Shown here piece by piece: positions 1 to 8,179 of a stretch of 59,312 nt of DNA. Under the pieces are notes generated by a model. It was not told where the DNA came from and made no database searches. It was given only the letters and a program-made list of their open reading frames with translations. The stretch is from assembly GCA_905182025.1 (NCBI GenBank), contig CAJJAA010000042.1:1-59312 (forward strand), written 5' to 3'. This DNA comes from an uncultured OM182 clade bacterium. GTDB taxonomy: Bacteria > Pseudomonadota > Gammaproteobacteria > Pseudomonadales > Azotimanducaceae. Every line of letters begins with the position of its first letter. The first letter of the stretch is position 1. Both the position numbers and the translations under genes were made by a program.

Positions 1-1375
1 CATTTAGCTTCTCCCTATCGAGTTTGGCGAAGTAAATTCTGGCTGCAGTCATCACCTTTTTTGATAACAGCAACGCGCTGATGGTTGTTGGAATTGCCAT
101 CAACGCAAAAGCACCATCGACTAAACCGACCATTGCATCTAATGACATTACCGCAGCAAAAACTGTCATTACGATGAGGAAGTAGTTGTACAGGTATTGT
201 CGGTGTGCGCCAAAGAGGAAACCGAAGCACTTCGTCCCATAATAGGAGTAAGTGAAAATAGTGCTCACACTGAAGCAAAAGATGCAGGCCATTAATATGT
301 AGATTCCAACAGTCGGCATCATGATGGAAAACGCCTCAGCGGTCATTGTTACGCCATTACTATCATTACCCTGCCAGACGCCTGAGATAAGAATTACCAT
401 CGCTGTTGAAGTACAAACTAACAACGTATCAATAATGGGTCCTACCATAGCGACGAGGCCTTCTCTAACCGGTTCGTTCGTTTTCACAGCGCCATGCGCC
501 AATGCTTCTGTACCAATTCCCGCTTCGTTTGAAAATGCGCCGCGTCGAACACCTGTCGCGATCACGGTGCCGATTGCGCCACCGGCTGCCGCCAAGCCTG
601 TAAACGCGTCGGTCAAAATTAAAAGAAATGATTCAGGCACCTTGTCGAAGTTCGTGACAATAACGAACAGGGCGCTACCCATATAGAGCACAGCCATCGA
701 GGGGACAAGCCTTGATGCCACTATTGCGATTCTTTTGAGACCGCCAAATATGACGAACGAAACGATAACGGCCAAGACAATGCCTGCCAGTAGATTAAAT
801 TCAAAAGCATTTTTAGGATCTAATAAGCCCTGATTGATGAAAATCACATCCCGAACCGTCTGTACAAGTTGATTAGTCTGAAATAATGGCAAACAGCCAA
901 TCAGTCCGGCTAATGAGAAAAATATTGCAAAGGGTTTCCATTTGGGACCTAAGCCTTGTGTTATGACGTACATGGGTCCGCCTTGAATGTTGCCTGCAGA
1001 ATCTTCACCTCGATACATGACAGCTAATGTGCAGGTGAAAAATTTCGTCGCTATGCCGACAACGGCTGTCATCCACATCCAAAAAATTGCACCGGGACCA
1101 CCAATATGAATTGCCACTGCAACCCCGGCAATATTGCCCATGCCGATGGTGCCAGCAAGGGCGCTCGATAGGGCTTGAAAATGGGTAATATCGCCTGGGT
1201 TATTCGGGTCATCATATTTGCCCCGCAATAAATCGATGCTGTGACCAATGTAGAGAAAAGGTAATAATCGCGATTGAACTAAAAAATAAAAGCCCCCGCC
1301 CAAGATCAGGATCAGCAGCCATGGCCCCCAAGCAACTTCACCAAAATAAATTAGACTCGCTTCTAGCTGATCCAT
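1..1375 (-). CDS. Sodium:alanine symporter family (AGCS) transporter, 3' end cut by window
   Basis: Translation from ATG at 1375 stays open for 458 codons to the window edge, so the C-terminus is missing. The protein is a multi-spanning inner-membrane carrier. Family features seen: the early GTIGMGNIAGVA segment (about residue 90), IQGGPMYVI, and the ATGVRRGAFSNEAGIGTEA stretch in the middle, all typical of AGCS proteins that import alanine or glycine with Na+. It lies 19 bp after the M20 peptidase stop on the same strand, so peptide or N-acyl-amino-acid hydrolysis followed by amino-acid uptake is a reasonable joint role. Substrate specificity is inferred from the family only. Confidence 0.93.
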   Translation of the reverse strand, partial: MDQLEASLIYFGEVAWGPWLLILILGGGFYFLVQSRLLPFLYIGHSIDLLRGKYDDPNNPGDITHFQALSSALAGTIGMGNIAGVAVAIHIGGPGAIFWMWMTAVVGIATKFFTCTLAVMYRGEDSAGNIQGGPMYVITQGLGPKWKPFAIFFSLAGLIGCLPLFQTNQLVQTVRDVIFINQGLLDPKNAFEFNLLAGIVLAVIVSFVIFGGLKRIAIVASRLVPSMAVLYMGSALFVIVTNFDKVPESFLLILTDAFTGLAAAGGAIGTVIATGVRRGAFSNEAGIGTEALAHGAVKTNEPVREGLVAMVGPIIDTLLVCTSTAMVILISGVWQGNDSNGVTMTAEAFSIMMPTVGIYILMACIFCFSVSTIFTYSYYGTKCFGFLFGAHRQYLYNYFLIVMTVFAAVMSLDAMVGLVDGAFALMAIPTTISALLLSKKVMTAARIYFAKLDREKLN

Positions 1376-1394
1376 AGAGACTCACTCATGTTGA

Positions 1395-2870
1395 TTATTG
1401 TGCTGCTACATCTGTGACGATCAACCACATGAGCCTGGCGTATTCGGAGAAGGGTTCAACCCCCAAGTATTCATCGTTTCCATGAATACCATTATTTTCA
1501 CCCATGAATGAACCGGGGCCAAAACCATAGGTGGCTATACCCACGGATCTTAATTGGGCCGAGTCGGTCGCGCCAGTGAGCATACTCGGTAAGACCGTTG
1601 CAGAAGGATGCTGCTGCGTTAAAATTCTTTCAAATGCATTGAATAGATCTGTGGATAAAGGTGCTGGAGAATGCGCCGGCCGCGTTACTTTCATCGGTGT
1701 AATTTTGACTCTAGGGTCGTCAATGATTTTTGCCAGTTTCTCAAACATCACTTCAGGGTCGGTGTCAGGCAGGGCGCGAATATCTAAAGTTGCTTGCGCA
1801 GATGAGGGTATGACATTTCGCTGATAACCGCCTTCAAAAATCGTTGGCACGACTGAAGTACGAATGATGGAAAACAAGTATGGACTAATATCCCGCAGTT
1901 TTTCCTGTGTTTCGATTGACGGATTCGGCGCTAGAATAGCGCGGTAGATTGCTGCCTCTGCCTGTGGGCGAGTCTGTGCAAGGCGTGTAAAGAACGTTCG
2001 AGTCGTTTCATTTAGCTGCATCGGCAAGGGCGTTTCGAATAGCTTGCTGACGGCCGTTGCAAGAACGCCAATCGAGTTGTCCCGAGTAGGGACCGAGCCA
2101 TGTCCGGCTCGTCCCTCGACTGTCAATATCGCACGCCTGGGGGTCTTTTCAGCTGTTCCGATAGAGAACGTACTATAAAGGTTGGTTTGCGGGTCTATGG
2201 TACCTCGTCCGCCTTCGTTGATGCCAAATTCGGCGGAAATTTCCGCCAGATGGTTTTCAATCATATAGGTGATGCCCAATCCGCCGCCACCTTCTTCATC
2301 CGCGACAGCGAGAAAGATAACATCTCTTGTGAGGGGAATGTTATTTCGCTTCAGTGCAATTAAAATTTCAAAAGCCACTGCAACAATACCTTTGTCGTCA
2401 GCTGCGCCTCGACCGAATATTTTCCCTTGCGCAACGGTTCCTGAAAAAGGATCGAAGGTCCAGTTTTCTCTCTCTACGGTGACGACGTCGGTATGGCCTA
2501 AAAGTAGAAGAGGTTTTTTACTGCCATTACCTTTGATTCGTGCAACAAGGTTTGTTCGTCCAGGCTCACTTTCAAATGTTTTGTAGGTAATACCAACTTC
2601 ATTTAATCGCTTCGCCAAGTAATCCGTCGCAAGATATTCGTTGCCAGCGGGTTGCGACGTATCCAATTTGATGAGATCAACCAGGGTTGCAAGACTGTCG
2701 CTCTGAAGTTTTTTGACATCGAGCTGTGTCGCGGCAGAGGCCATTACCGCCTCGGGGAATAGATGACAGGCCGTAACGAATAAGGTCGCGAATAAATGTC
2801 GTCTTGCCGACGCTTGTGTCAAATATATTGACAGCAACCTTGATGAACAAGCTTGTATAAAAAACGACAT
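1395..2870 (-). CDS. M20 family metallopeptidase (PM20D1/ArgE-like), exported
   Basis: 491-residue zinc hydrolase of the M20 family. Motifs in order: GHTDVV (about 125-130, metal ligands H126 and D128), GRGAADDKG (154-161, bridging Asp), DEEGGGG (191-197, catalytic and ligand Glu), and a late GPG..MGENNGIHGNDEY segment holding the last ligand His. The length and the RGAADDKG/HGNDEY layout resemble PM20D1-type carboxypeptidases that split dipeptides or N-acyl amino acids. The first 45 residues are hydrophobic and end in AMASA-like small residues, so export is likely. An AGGAG sits 4 bp before the ATG and supports this start. It lies between the UGA-containing thioredoxin-like gene (50 bp upstream) and the alanine symporter (19 bp downstream), probably co-transcribed. 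Confidence 0.92.
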   Translation of the reverse strand: MSFFIQACSSRLLSIYLTQASARRHLFATLFVTACHLFPEAVMASAATQLDVKKLQSDSLATLVDLIKLDTSQPAGNEYLATDYLAKRLNEVGITYKTFESEPGRTNLVARIKGNGSKKPLLLLGHTDVVTVERENWTFDPFSGTVAQGKIFGRGAADDKGIVAVAFEILIALKRNNIPLTRDVIFLAVADEEGGGGLGITYMIENHLAEISAEFGINEGGRGTIDPQTNLYSTFSIGTAEKTPRRAILTVEGRAGHGSVPTRDNSIGVLATAVSKLFETPLPMQLNETTRTFFTRLAQTRPQAEAAIYRAILAPNPSIETQEKLRDISPYLFSIIRTSVVPTIFEGGYQRNVIPSSAQATLDIRALPDTDPEVMFEKLAKIIDDPRVKITPMKVTRPAHSPAPLSTDLFNAFERILTQQHPSATVLPSMLTGATDSAQLRSVGIATYGFGPGSFMGENNGIHGNDEYLGVEPFSEYARLMWLIVTDVAAQ

Positions 2871-2920
2871 AATACTCCTACAAAAATAACCAATGTCAGG
2901 AGCATAGCGACTTGTCTAAA

Positions 2921-3568
2921 TTAATGCGAGGCAGTGACGAGCTGATTAACAGCTTCCAAGATATCGTCTACCAGCGGGCGCTTTATGTATCCTTGTTCTG
3001 CAAATTTGCCTCGTATAATGCCTGAAGCGTCGACAAGATAAATGCCAGGGTAGGGAACGCCATAAGCCCAATGATCCTTAGCGACAGTTTCATTGAGAAT
3101 CCCCAAGGATTTTATGTGAACGGAATCTGCATCCCGGAGAATTGGGAAATTCAGATTCGACTGCTGATGAAACAGGAGCGCGTCTTCATTGCTGTCGTAG
3201 GTCATAGTTACCAGCTCAAAGCCTTGAGCTGTAAATTCTTCGGCACGATTTGACAGCTGCACGAGCTGTCGTTTGCAGTATCCTCACCATACAACTGAGC
3301 GATTCATAATGAGCAAATATCCTCGTTCACCCGATAGTTCAGATAGCGTAATTAAACGACCCGTCTGATCTAAAGACTTACCTTCGATCATTTTAGTTCC
3401 AATCGGATAGTTAGCAGACCATTCTTTTTGCTCGGCGTTGGTAACACCATTTTCCTGCGCAAATGACGAAATAGATAGCATCGTGCCTACCATGAATAGG
3501 AAGCCTGTGAGTACTAAGCTAAATCCCTTTGTGGCACTTTTGGAGAAGTTTTTCATGAGCTTGTGCAT
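2921..3568 (-). CDS. Putative selenoprotein: periplasmic thioredoxin/AhpC-TSA-like protein with UxxC active site
   Basis: Two frames (3568-3284 and 3283-2921) are in the same register and separated only by a TGA at 3286-3284. Read through, they give a 215-residue protein with a signal peptide (about 1-37, ending SISSFA), a redoxin fold, and residue 95 encoded by TGA in the context NRSVVW-U-GYCKRQL. In cysteine relatives of this redoxin family that spot is the first Cys of CxxC (for example W-C-P-Y-C), and the second Cys (C98) is intact. The rest of the fold is undamaged: an ILRDAD strand, then YGVPYPGIYLVD with the cis-proline region. Immediately after the TGA is a SECIS-like hairpin, listed separately, and selU in the window shows selenium use. 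A nonsense pseudogene is the alternative, but the exact active-site position and the hairpin argue against it. Likely role: thiol/peroxide redox chemistry in the periplasm. It is the first gene of a probable operon with the M20 peptidase and symporter. Confidence 0.8.
3252..3286 (-). promoter_or_regulatory. Predicted bacterial SECIS element (UGA plus hairpin)
   Basis: On the coding (minus) strand the UGA (3286-3284) is followed by a 13-nt spacer, then GACAGCU, loop CGUGC, and AGCUGUC (3270-3252). This is a perfect 7-bp stem with a 5-nt loop. The loop starts 20 nt after the UGA and has G as its second base, followed by U. Established knowledge: bacterial SECIS elements sit inside the coding region just after the UGA, with a small apical loop carrying a G (often GU) bound by SelB. 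Distance and shape fit; SelB binding is inferred. Confidence 0.7.
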
Positions 3569-3663
3569 GACAATTTAGACCTTGGGTCGGTGCGAATAAT
3601 TTCAGTCGAATAACTAATTTGGTCGCCGAAGCAAACGGTGTCTTACTAAATCATTTTAAGCAG

Positions 3664-3693
3664 ACTATAAGCAAATGATTTGCAGTATGTTAT
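3664..3693 (-). promoter_or_regulatory. Candidate sigma-70 promoter with palindromic operator for the selenoprotein operon
   Basis: Reading minus: ATAACA (3693-3688), an 18-nt spacer, then TATAGT (3669-3664), giving a start near 3656, about 90 nt before the ATG at 3568. The spacer contains the perfect 13-bp palindrome GCAAATGATTTGC (3671-3683). Its arm AAATGATTT is also repeated in inverted form at 3648-3656. A palindrome between -35 and -10 is a usual repressor operator position. The regulator is unknown; the GNAT gene diverges on the other side. Confidence 0.35.
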
Positions 3694-3742
3694 ACATATT
3701 AGCATGACGACTGTTTAAAATTAACGATAGGATGATGCGCGA

Positions 3743-4231
3743 GTGTTTTCAATTGTAGCTATCAAGGAAGAGCACGCTAGGGACATTCTGACCTGGCAAT
3801 ATCCGTTACCCTATGATTTCTACAATCCTCCCCAAGATGGTCGTGATGCGTTCTATGTCGATCAGTTTCTTCGACCGGAGTTCGCTTTTCACGCTATCTT
3901 GGATGAAACGGGCAATTTTATCGGCTTCTGTTCATTCGGTATTGATGGCCAGGTGACCGGCGGCGATTATTCTCGGCAAGCATTAGATATTGGCCTTGGT
4001 ATGCGGCCAAACTATACCGGTCACGGATACGGTGCACGTTTTTTTAAAACCATTGAGCATTTTGCCGTGCGCAAATTTGATCCAGAATCTGTTCGGCTGA
4101 CCGTTGCGACATTTAACCGCCGCGCGATGCGCCTTTACCGAAGTTTTGGGTATCAGGACCTGAGTCAATTCACCGATGCGAGTAATGATGTCGACTACAT
4201 CATTCTCATTAAATGCTTAGCCACCGGCTGA
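3743..4231 (+). CDS. GNAT family N-acetyltransferase
   Basis: 162-residue GNAT protein. The acetyl-CoA binding motif A is clear: LGMRPNYTGHGYGARFFKTI (about 89-108) has the R/Q-x-x-G-x-G/A pattern. The following TVATFNRRAMRLYRSFGY (about 129-146) is the usual motif B region with N and Y conserved. The start is GTG at 3743; nearby ATGs at 3732 and 3735 are out of frame, and an AGGATG 10 bp upstream is a possible ribosome site. It faces away from the selenoprotein operon across a 174-bp spacer. The substrate (small molecule or protein) cannot be read from the sequence. Confidence 0.85.
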   Translation: MFSIVAIKEEHARDILTWQYPLPYDFYNPPQDGRDAFYVDQFLRPEFAFHAILDETGNFIGFCSFGIDGQVTGGDYSRQALDIGLGMRPNYTGHGYGARFFKTIEHFAVRKFDPESVRLTVATFNRRAMRLYRSFGYQDLSQFTDASNDVDYIILIKCLATG

Positions 4232-4404
4232 TATACACCCTTTATGCCTGCCAGCGCCGATTTATTCAACCTACTCGCAAAGGCTTTTAGAACCACTTCA
4301 GGGGGCCTGTTTCGGTCGCAAGGATGATGCAGTGCGATAAAAATACCATTTGTCTCAACATTGAAGAATCGCTACGCTAAAGCTTTGGCTAATTCGGTAA
4401 TGCT

Positions 4405-5256
4405 ATGAATCCTATTGCTGACGAATTTACAGATAAAGTTGTCATTGTTACAGGTGCCGGGCGCGGCCTCGGACGATCACACGCAATTGAATTTGCGCGT
4501 CGTGGCGCCAAAGTTGTCGTCAATGATTCTGGTGGCGGCGTTGACGGTACCGGCTCCAGTAACACCGCACAATCGGTTGTTGATGAAATTACTGAATTTG
4601 GCGGCGCGGCGGTTTCGAATACGGGCTCCGTCGCCATTGTTTCTGAAGCGCAAAGTATCGTCGACACCGCAATGAACACGTTTGGTTCGGTGGATATTGT
4701 CGTTAATAATGCTGGAATCCTGCGAGACAAAACCTTCACAAATGTCACCATGGACAATTTCCGGGCGGTATTGGATGTGCACCTGCTTGGTAGTGTTTAT
4801 GTCACCAAAGCCGCTTGGCCAGTCATGTCCCGAAATGGCTGGGGACGAATTGTATTGACCAGTTCAGGCAGTGGTATTTTCGGGAACTTTGGTCAAGCCA
4901 ATTACGGTACGGCAAAAATGGGCCTGCTTGGCCTTATGAACGTGCTTAAACTTGAAGGTGCCAGACGTGGCATACGTACGAATTGTCTCGCACCGGGTGC
5001 CACAACACGCATGACAGAGGGTTTGCCGTCAGGAATTCTGCGCGGCGCACCTGAGCAAGTAAGTCCTGCGGTGTTATATCTTAGTTCAGATGACGCGCCT
5101 AACGGCGTCATATTGCAGGCTTCGGGCGGTAACTTTTCGATACTGAAGATGTGTGTCAATGAAGGTGTTGAACTGGGTGAGGGTGTCGACTACGAGGAAT
5201 TCAAGAAAGTTGCACCTTCGCTAATGTCTAACGAAGAATTTAGACCGCATGATTAA
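4405..5256 (+). CDS. SDR family oxidoreductase, HSD17B4-like 3-hydroxyacyl-CoA dehydrogenase type
   Basis: 283-residue classical short-chain dehydrogenase. TGAGRGLG at 16-23 binds the nucleotide, NNAG at 101-104 and S154/Y167/K171 (YGTAK) form the catalytic set. The long insert VNDSGGGVDGTGSSNTAQSVVDEI after the first fold unit is typical of the dehydrogenase unit of peroxisomal multifunctional enzyme 2, which oxidises 3-hydroxyacyl-CoA in beta-oxidation. The C-terminus past about 225 is longer than a minimal SDR. A 15-bp gap to the downstream RimJ-like gene suggests co-transcription. Acyl-CoA specificity is inferred. Confidence 0.88.
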   Translation: MNPIADEFTDKVVIVTGAGRGLGRSHAIEFARRGAKVVVNDSGGGVDGTGSSNTAQSVVDEITEFGGAAVSNTGSVAIVSEAQSIVDTAMNTFGSVDIVVNNAGILRDKTFTNVTMDNFRAVLDVHLLGSVYVTKAAWPVMSRNGWGRIVLTSSGSGIFGNFGQANYGTAKMGLLGLMNVLKLEGARRGIRTNCLAPGATTRMTEGLPSGILRGAPEQVSPAVLYLSSDDAPNGVILQASGGNFSILKMCVNEGVELGEGVDYEEFKKVAPSLMSNEEFRPHD

Positions 5257-5271
5257 CAAGGCCTCGTAAAC

Positions 5272-5847
5272 ATGGCGCAGCAGTTTAATTATCAGGAACT
5301 TCCGTTTATCGAAACAGATCGTCTCTGTCTACGTCTTGCTCATCCGCAAGACGCTAAACTGATGGCGACATTCCGAAAGGAAAATACACAGCACCTGACC
5401 GCTTGGGAACCTAGCCGCAAGCCTGAATTCTACACGCAAGGATTTTGGGAATATCAACTTAATGCGGCCATTCGAGATTTTCGACACGGCAATAGCATCG
5501 CTCTCGTGCTGTTTGATAAAGCTCAAAAGGAAATCGTCGGCGTTTGTAATTTTACAAACATTATCCGAGGAACCTTCCAATCGTGCCATTTAGGTTACGC
5601 ATTAGCGGCGAGTCATGAGGGGCAAGGGAAAATGTATGAGGCATTGAATGTCGCCATTACCTATATCTTTGAACAACAACGCCTTCACAGGATTATGGCC
5701 AACTACATTCCGGGAAACGAAAGAAGCGGCAAGTTGTTGGCAAAGCTTGGCTTTGAAATAGAGGGTAGGGCAAAGCAGCTACTGCTAATCAATGGTCAGT
5801 GGGAAGATCATATACTCACTTCGTTGATCAACCCGAAGCATTTGTAG
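5272..5847 (+). CDS. RimJ/RimL-type GNAT N-acetyltransferase
   Basis: 191-residue GNAT of the RimJ group, which acetylates N-termini of ribosomal proteins or related targets. Seen: the N-terminal IETDRLCLRLAHPQDA opening, LGYALAASHEGQGKMYEAL (about 107-125) as the acetyl-CoA loop, NYIPGNERSGKLLAKLGFE (about 144-162), and a closing INGQWEDHI. Length fits E. coli RimJ (194). It follows the SDR by 15 bp. The stop codon lies inside a 14-bp tandem duplication (listed separately). RimJ identity itself is not certain; related proteins have many substrates. Confidence 0.85.
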   Translation: MAQQFNYQELPFIETDRLCLRLAHPQDAKLMATFRKENTQHLTAWEPSRKPEFYTQGFWEYQLNAAIRDFRHGNSIALVLFDKAQKEIVGVCNFTNIIRGTFQSCHLGYALAASHEGQGKMYEALNVAITYIFEQQRLHRIMANYIPGNERSGKLLAKLGFEIEGRAKQLLLINGQWEDHILTSLINPKHL

Positions 5848-5872
5848 AGAAGCATTTGTAGAGAAGCATTTT
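5835..5872 (+). repeat. 14-bp direct tandem repeat across a stop codon
   Basis: GAAGCATTTGTAGA occurs at 5835-5848 and 5849-5862, followed by a third partial copy at 5863-5871. The TAG of the RimJ-like gene is inside the first copy, so the duplication added noncoding copies of the gene's last codons after the stop. It looks like simple slippage with no function visible. Confidence 0.9.
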
Positions 5873-5985
5873 CAAGCTCCTGCGTTGTAAGTCTGCGCTA
5901 GTTCCACTGTGCATAGACGCGTTATCGGCAAACACTGACAAGCACCGCAGTATTGTCTCTTGCGGGTTAACAAGCTGCTGCGAAG

Positions 5986-7035
5986 TTAACGAATTTTCAG
6001 CAGCAAAACCATGAGCAAGGGAGTGCCGATCGCCTGCAGAATCACGAACCTTACCAGCACCTGGGTATTGGACCATCCCATGTTATGTCGAACGTGATCG
6101 TGCAAAGGGTATCGAATTTGTCCAAATATACCTATCTTAAAAAACCGAAGAAGCGCTACTTTTATCAGGCCCGTCGCGCCATTAAAAATAACAACAAATG
6201 CGACGACGAAAATGAGAAAAGGATTACCACAGGCCAAAACTAATACCCCTAACATCAAACCGATGGGTCTTGAGCCCGCATCACCCATAAGCACGGCACT
6301 GGGATAGCTGTTGTGCCACAAATATCCGGCCAAACAGCCAACCAGAACGAATGACATGATTGCCCAGTCAGCACCGTTAGCGTAGTGAGGCACAAGTAGA
6401 TAGTTCGATATCTCTGTATGACCAACGATGCCATACAGGATCGCGCCAAGGAACAAGATACCCATGCCGGATAAACTCGCTGATAGACCATCTACGCCGT
6501 CTGTACAATTTGTCGCATTAATTGAAACCCAGATCAGGATCGTCGAGCCAGGCACGAATAACCAAGGACTAATAACAAAGGCGTCTTTGAATAGGGGTAA
6601 CCATATTGTATAGGGCTGCATCTGACAGATAATCATGGAAGCGCTGATGGCAACCACGAGGTCGATAAAACCGAGACGATATTCACTCCAACCGCCAACG
6701 GCAACGTCATCAAAATAGCCGACCAGCATCGCAACGATCACGCAACCCATTAGTTGAAGATACATCCAGTCGAAGGGCACAACTAAAAGACTGATAACAG
6801 CAAACGCGGGTATAAACAGTACGCCGGCACTTACCGGCTTGCCGATACTCTTAGAAGCGTCAACGGCGAACTCTCTACCTTTATCAGTCGGTAATACCTG
6901 CCACATACGAGGTAGCGCCCACCACGTGAATCCAGCACCTAATGCAGTACCTAGGCCGGCTAAGAAAATGTATGAAGTCAGCAGGCGAAATGGACCTGAA
7001 ATGTCTGCAAGATATTGACCGAGATAATAAAGCAA
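5986..7035 (-). CDS. MraY-like phospho-sugar transferase (PNPT family), divergent
   Basis: 349-residue integral membrane enzyme of the polyprenyl-phosphate N-acetylhexosamine-1-phosphate transferase family. Seen: GKPVSAG in place of the usual PTMGG (65-71), the Asp pair GYFDD (106-110), NATNCTDGVDGL (173-184), GDAGSRPIG (251-259), and PLHDHVRHNMGW (310-321) followed by a terminal LLLKIR. The last two features resemble MraY, which makes lipid I, more than WecA. However MraY normally has HHH and sits in the dcw cluster; here the motif is HDH and the neighbours are unrelated. It may be a second MraY-type enzyme acting on another nucleotide sugar. About ten membrane segments are visible. No operon partner is obvious. 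Confidence 0.82.
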   Translation of the reverse strand: MLYYLGQYLADISGPFRLLTSYIFLAGLGTALGAGFTWWALPRMWQVLPTDKGREFAVDASKSIGKPVSAGVLFIPAFAVISLLVVPFDWMYLQLMGCVIVAMLVGYFDDVAVGGWSEYRLGFIDLVVAISASMIICQMQPYTIWLPLFKDAFVISPWLFVPGSTILIWVSINATNCTDGVDGLSASLSGMGILFLGAILYGIVGHTEISNYLLVPHYANGADWAIMSFVLVGCLAGYLWHNSYPSAVLMGDAGSRPIGLMLGVLVLACGNPFLIFVVAFVVIFNGATGLIKVALLRFFKIGIFGQIRYPLHDHVRHNMGWSNTQVLVRFVILQAIGTPLLMVLLLKIR

Positions 7036-7193
7036 GATTTGACCCCAACTGATTTGGGCAATGATTATAGAGTTTTATTCAGGGAATTAAATGAATGCTT
7101 AGGGGAGATATGCGCATAGGATAGTGAAGCAGGCCTCGAATTCAGTAAGAATTGTGTATCACGCCCTCAAGGTCTGACTGTTTTAGGCTTAGG

Positions 7194-8006
7194 TCAATTG
7201 ACAAATGCGCGCCACAGGTAGCGGCAATGTCGCAATTCTATCCCTGCAGAGGAGGCATATTGGTCAAATATGCGGTCGAGTTTTGTGGCGATGTCCTCAA
7301 TTGGGGGGACTTGTTGCGTTGGCAAACCCCAGGTGATCATGTTGTATAGCGCTTCTCGGCTTGCGAAGACCTCAGGTACATCAAAGCCCCAGCCACTATC
7401 GAGCATTAATCCCGCTTGATGCAATCGATTATCAACAGACTGATGAATTGAGCCACTACCGGTGTGTCTGCCCGAGTTTTCGTAGTGAAGCCGCGATGGC
7501 AACTTACTCGACCAAGCAGGAATTGGTTCTTCCATGGGGCACAGAGCGATGAGCACGGCGCCGGGCTTACAGACCCGCTTTGCATCAGCAATCCAGTGTA
7601 AAGGCGCTCGTCGACCAATAATCATATCGATCGAATTGTCCTGCGCAGGCAGGATGACAGAATCTGAGTTCATGGCATCGTGACATAGGTAGGTCAGATT
7701 GGATGTGTCGTTTGAATGCTGTTTAGCGTTGTTTTGCGCGAGGTCGATATATTGAGGGACCCGGTCGTAGGCGATGATCGATTCACAGTCGTTGGCAAGA
7801 AGTAGAGCAAGTTCACCGTGACCACAGCCAACTTCCAATACGCGAGTCTTGCTCGTTAAGTGTTGACGAATCAGAGCAAGGAAACTTTCTTCACCGTTGT
7901 GCTCACCGATCGTAGACCGCCACGGATAGAAATAACCTGCTTGGTTGTTCGCTAGGTTGTCATACCAATCGTTAGAGTGTGCTCTTGGAATTTTCAGTTC
8001 AACCAT
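7194..8006 (-). CDS. Class I SAM-dependent methyltransferase
   Basis: 270-residue protein with the SAM-binding core: VLEVGCGHGELALLLA (56-71, motif I), acidic IAYDRVPQYID (motif II), and a motif-IV-like DNSIDMIIGRRAPLHWIADAKRVCKPGAVLI. The signature resembles UbiE/BioC-type methyltransferases, but no substrate determinant is recognised. It ends 159 bp after the MraY-like gene starts and begins 173 bp after the LLM gene stop; the spacer upstream holds a strong inverted repeat. Function beyond methyl transfer is not assigned. Confidence 0.85.
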   Translation of the reverse strand: MVELKIPRAHSNDWYDNLANNQAGYFYPWRSTIGEHNGEESFLALIRQHLTSKTRVLEVGCGHGELALLLANDCESIIAYDRVPQYIDLAQNNAKQHSNDTSNLTYLCHDAMNSDSVILPAQDNSIDMIIGRRAPLHWIADAKRVCKPGAVLIALCPMEEPIPAWSSKLPSRLHYENSGRHTGSGSIHQSVDNRLHQAGLMLDSGWGFDVPEVFASREALYNMITWGLPTQQVPPIEDIATKLDRIFDQYASSAGIELRHCRYLWRAFVN

Positions 8007-8103
8007 GAAGATCTCCCGTTACCCTTAGTAGCGTTAATAAATCTAACACTCGGGCAACAGGATATCGAACCTTACATGCCAAAATTCACGTGACAAGTAC
8101 CCG

Positions 8104-8164
8104 CAACGATATCCACATCCTCATAATGCCGATGAGGCTCATGGCAAGGATGTGGATGGCGTTG
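8104..8164. repeat. Large imperfect inverted repeat / hairpin
   Basis: The arms are CAACG (8104-8108) with CGTTG (8160-8164), ATCCACATCCT (8111-8121) with AGGATGTGGAT (8147-8157), TGCC (8127-8130) with GGCA (8143-8146), and ATGAG (8132-8136) with CTCAT (8138-8142). That makes about 25 bp of stem in a 61-nt element, with a 5-nt bulge at 8122-8126. It starts 16 bp beyond the stop of the LLM gene (minus), so it may terminate that transcript, although no clear T run follows. A REP-like element is the alternative. Confidence 0.6.
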
Positions 8165-8179
8165 GCGAAAAGGCTTGGG

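Noticed and set aside
2921..3568. Thioredoxin-like gene as a simple nonsense pseudogene or two separate genes
   Set aside because: The TGA sits exactly at the first active-site Cys position, both halves are otherwise intact, a SECIS-like hairpin follows at the right distance, and selU is present. A second gene starting at GTG 3262 would lack the start of its fold.
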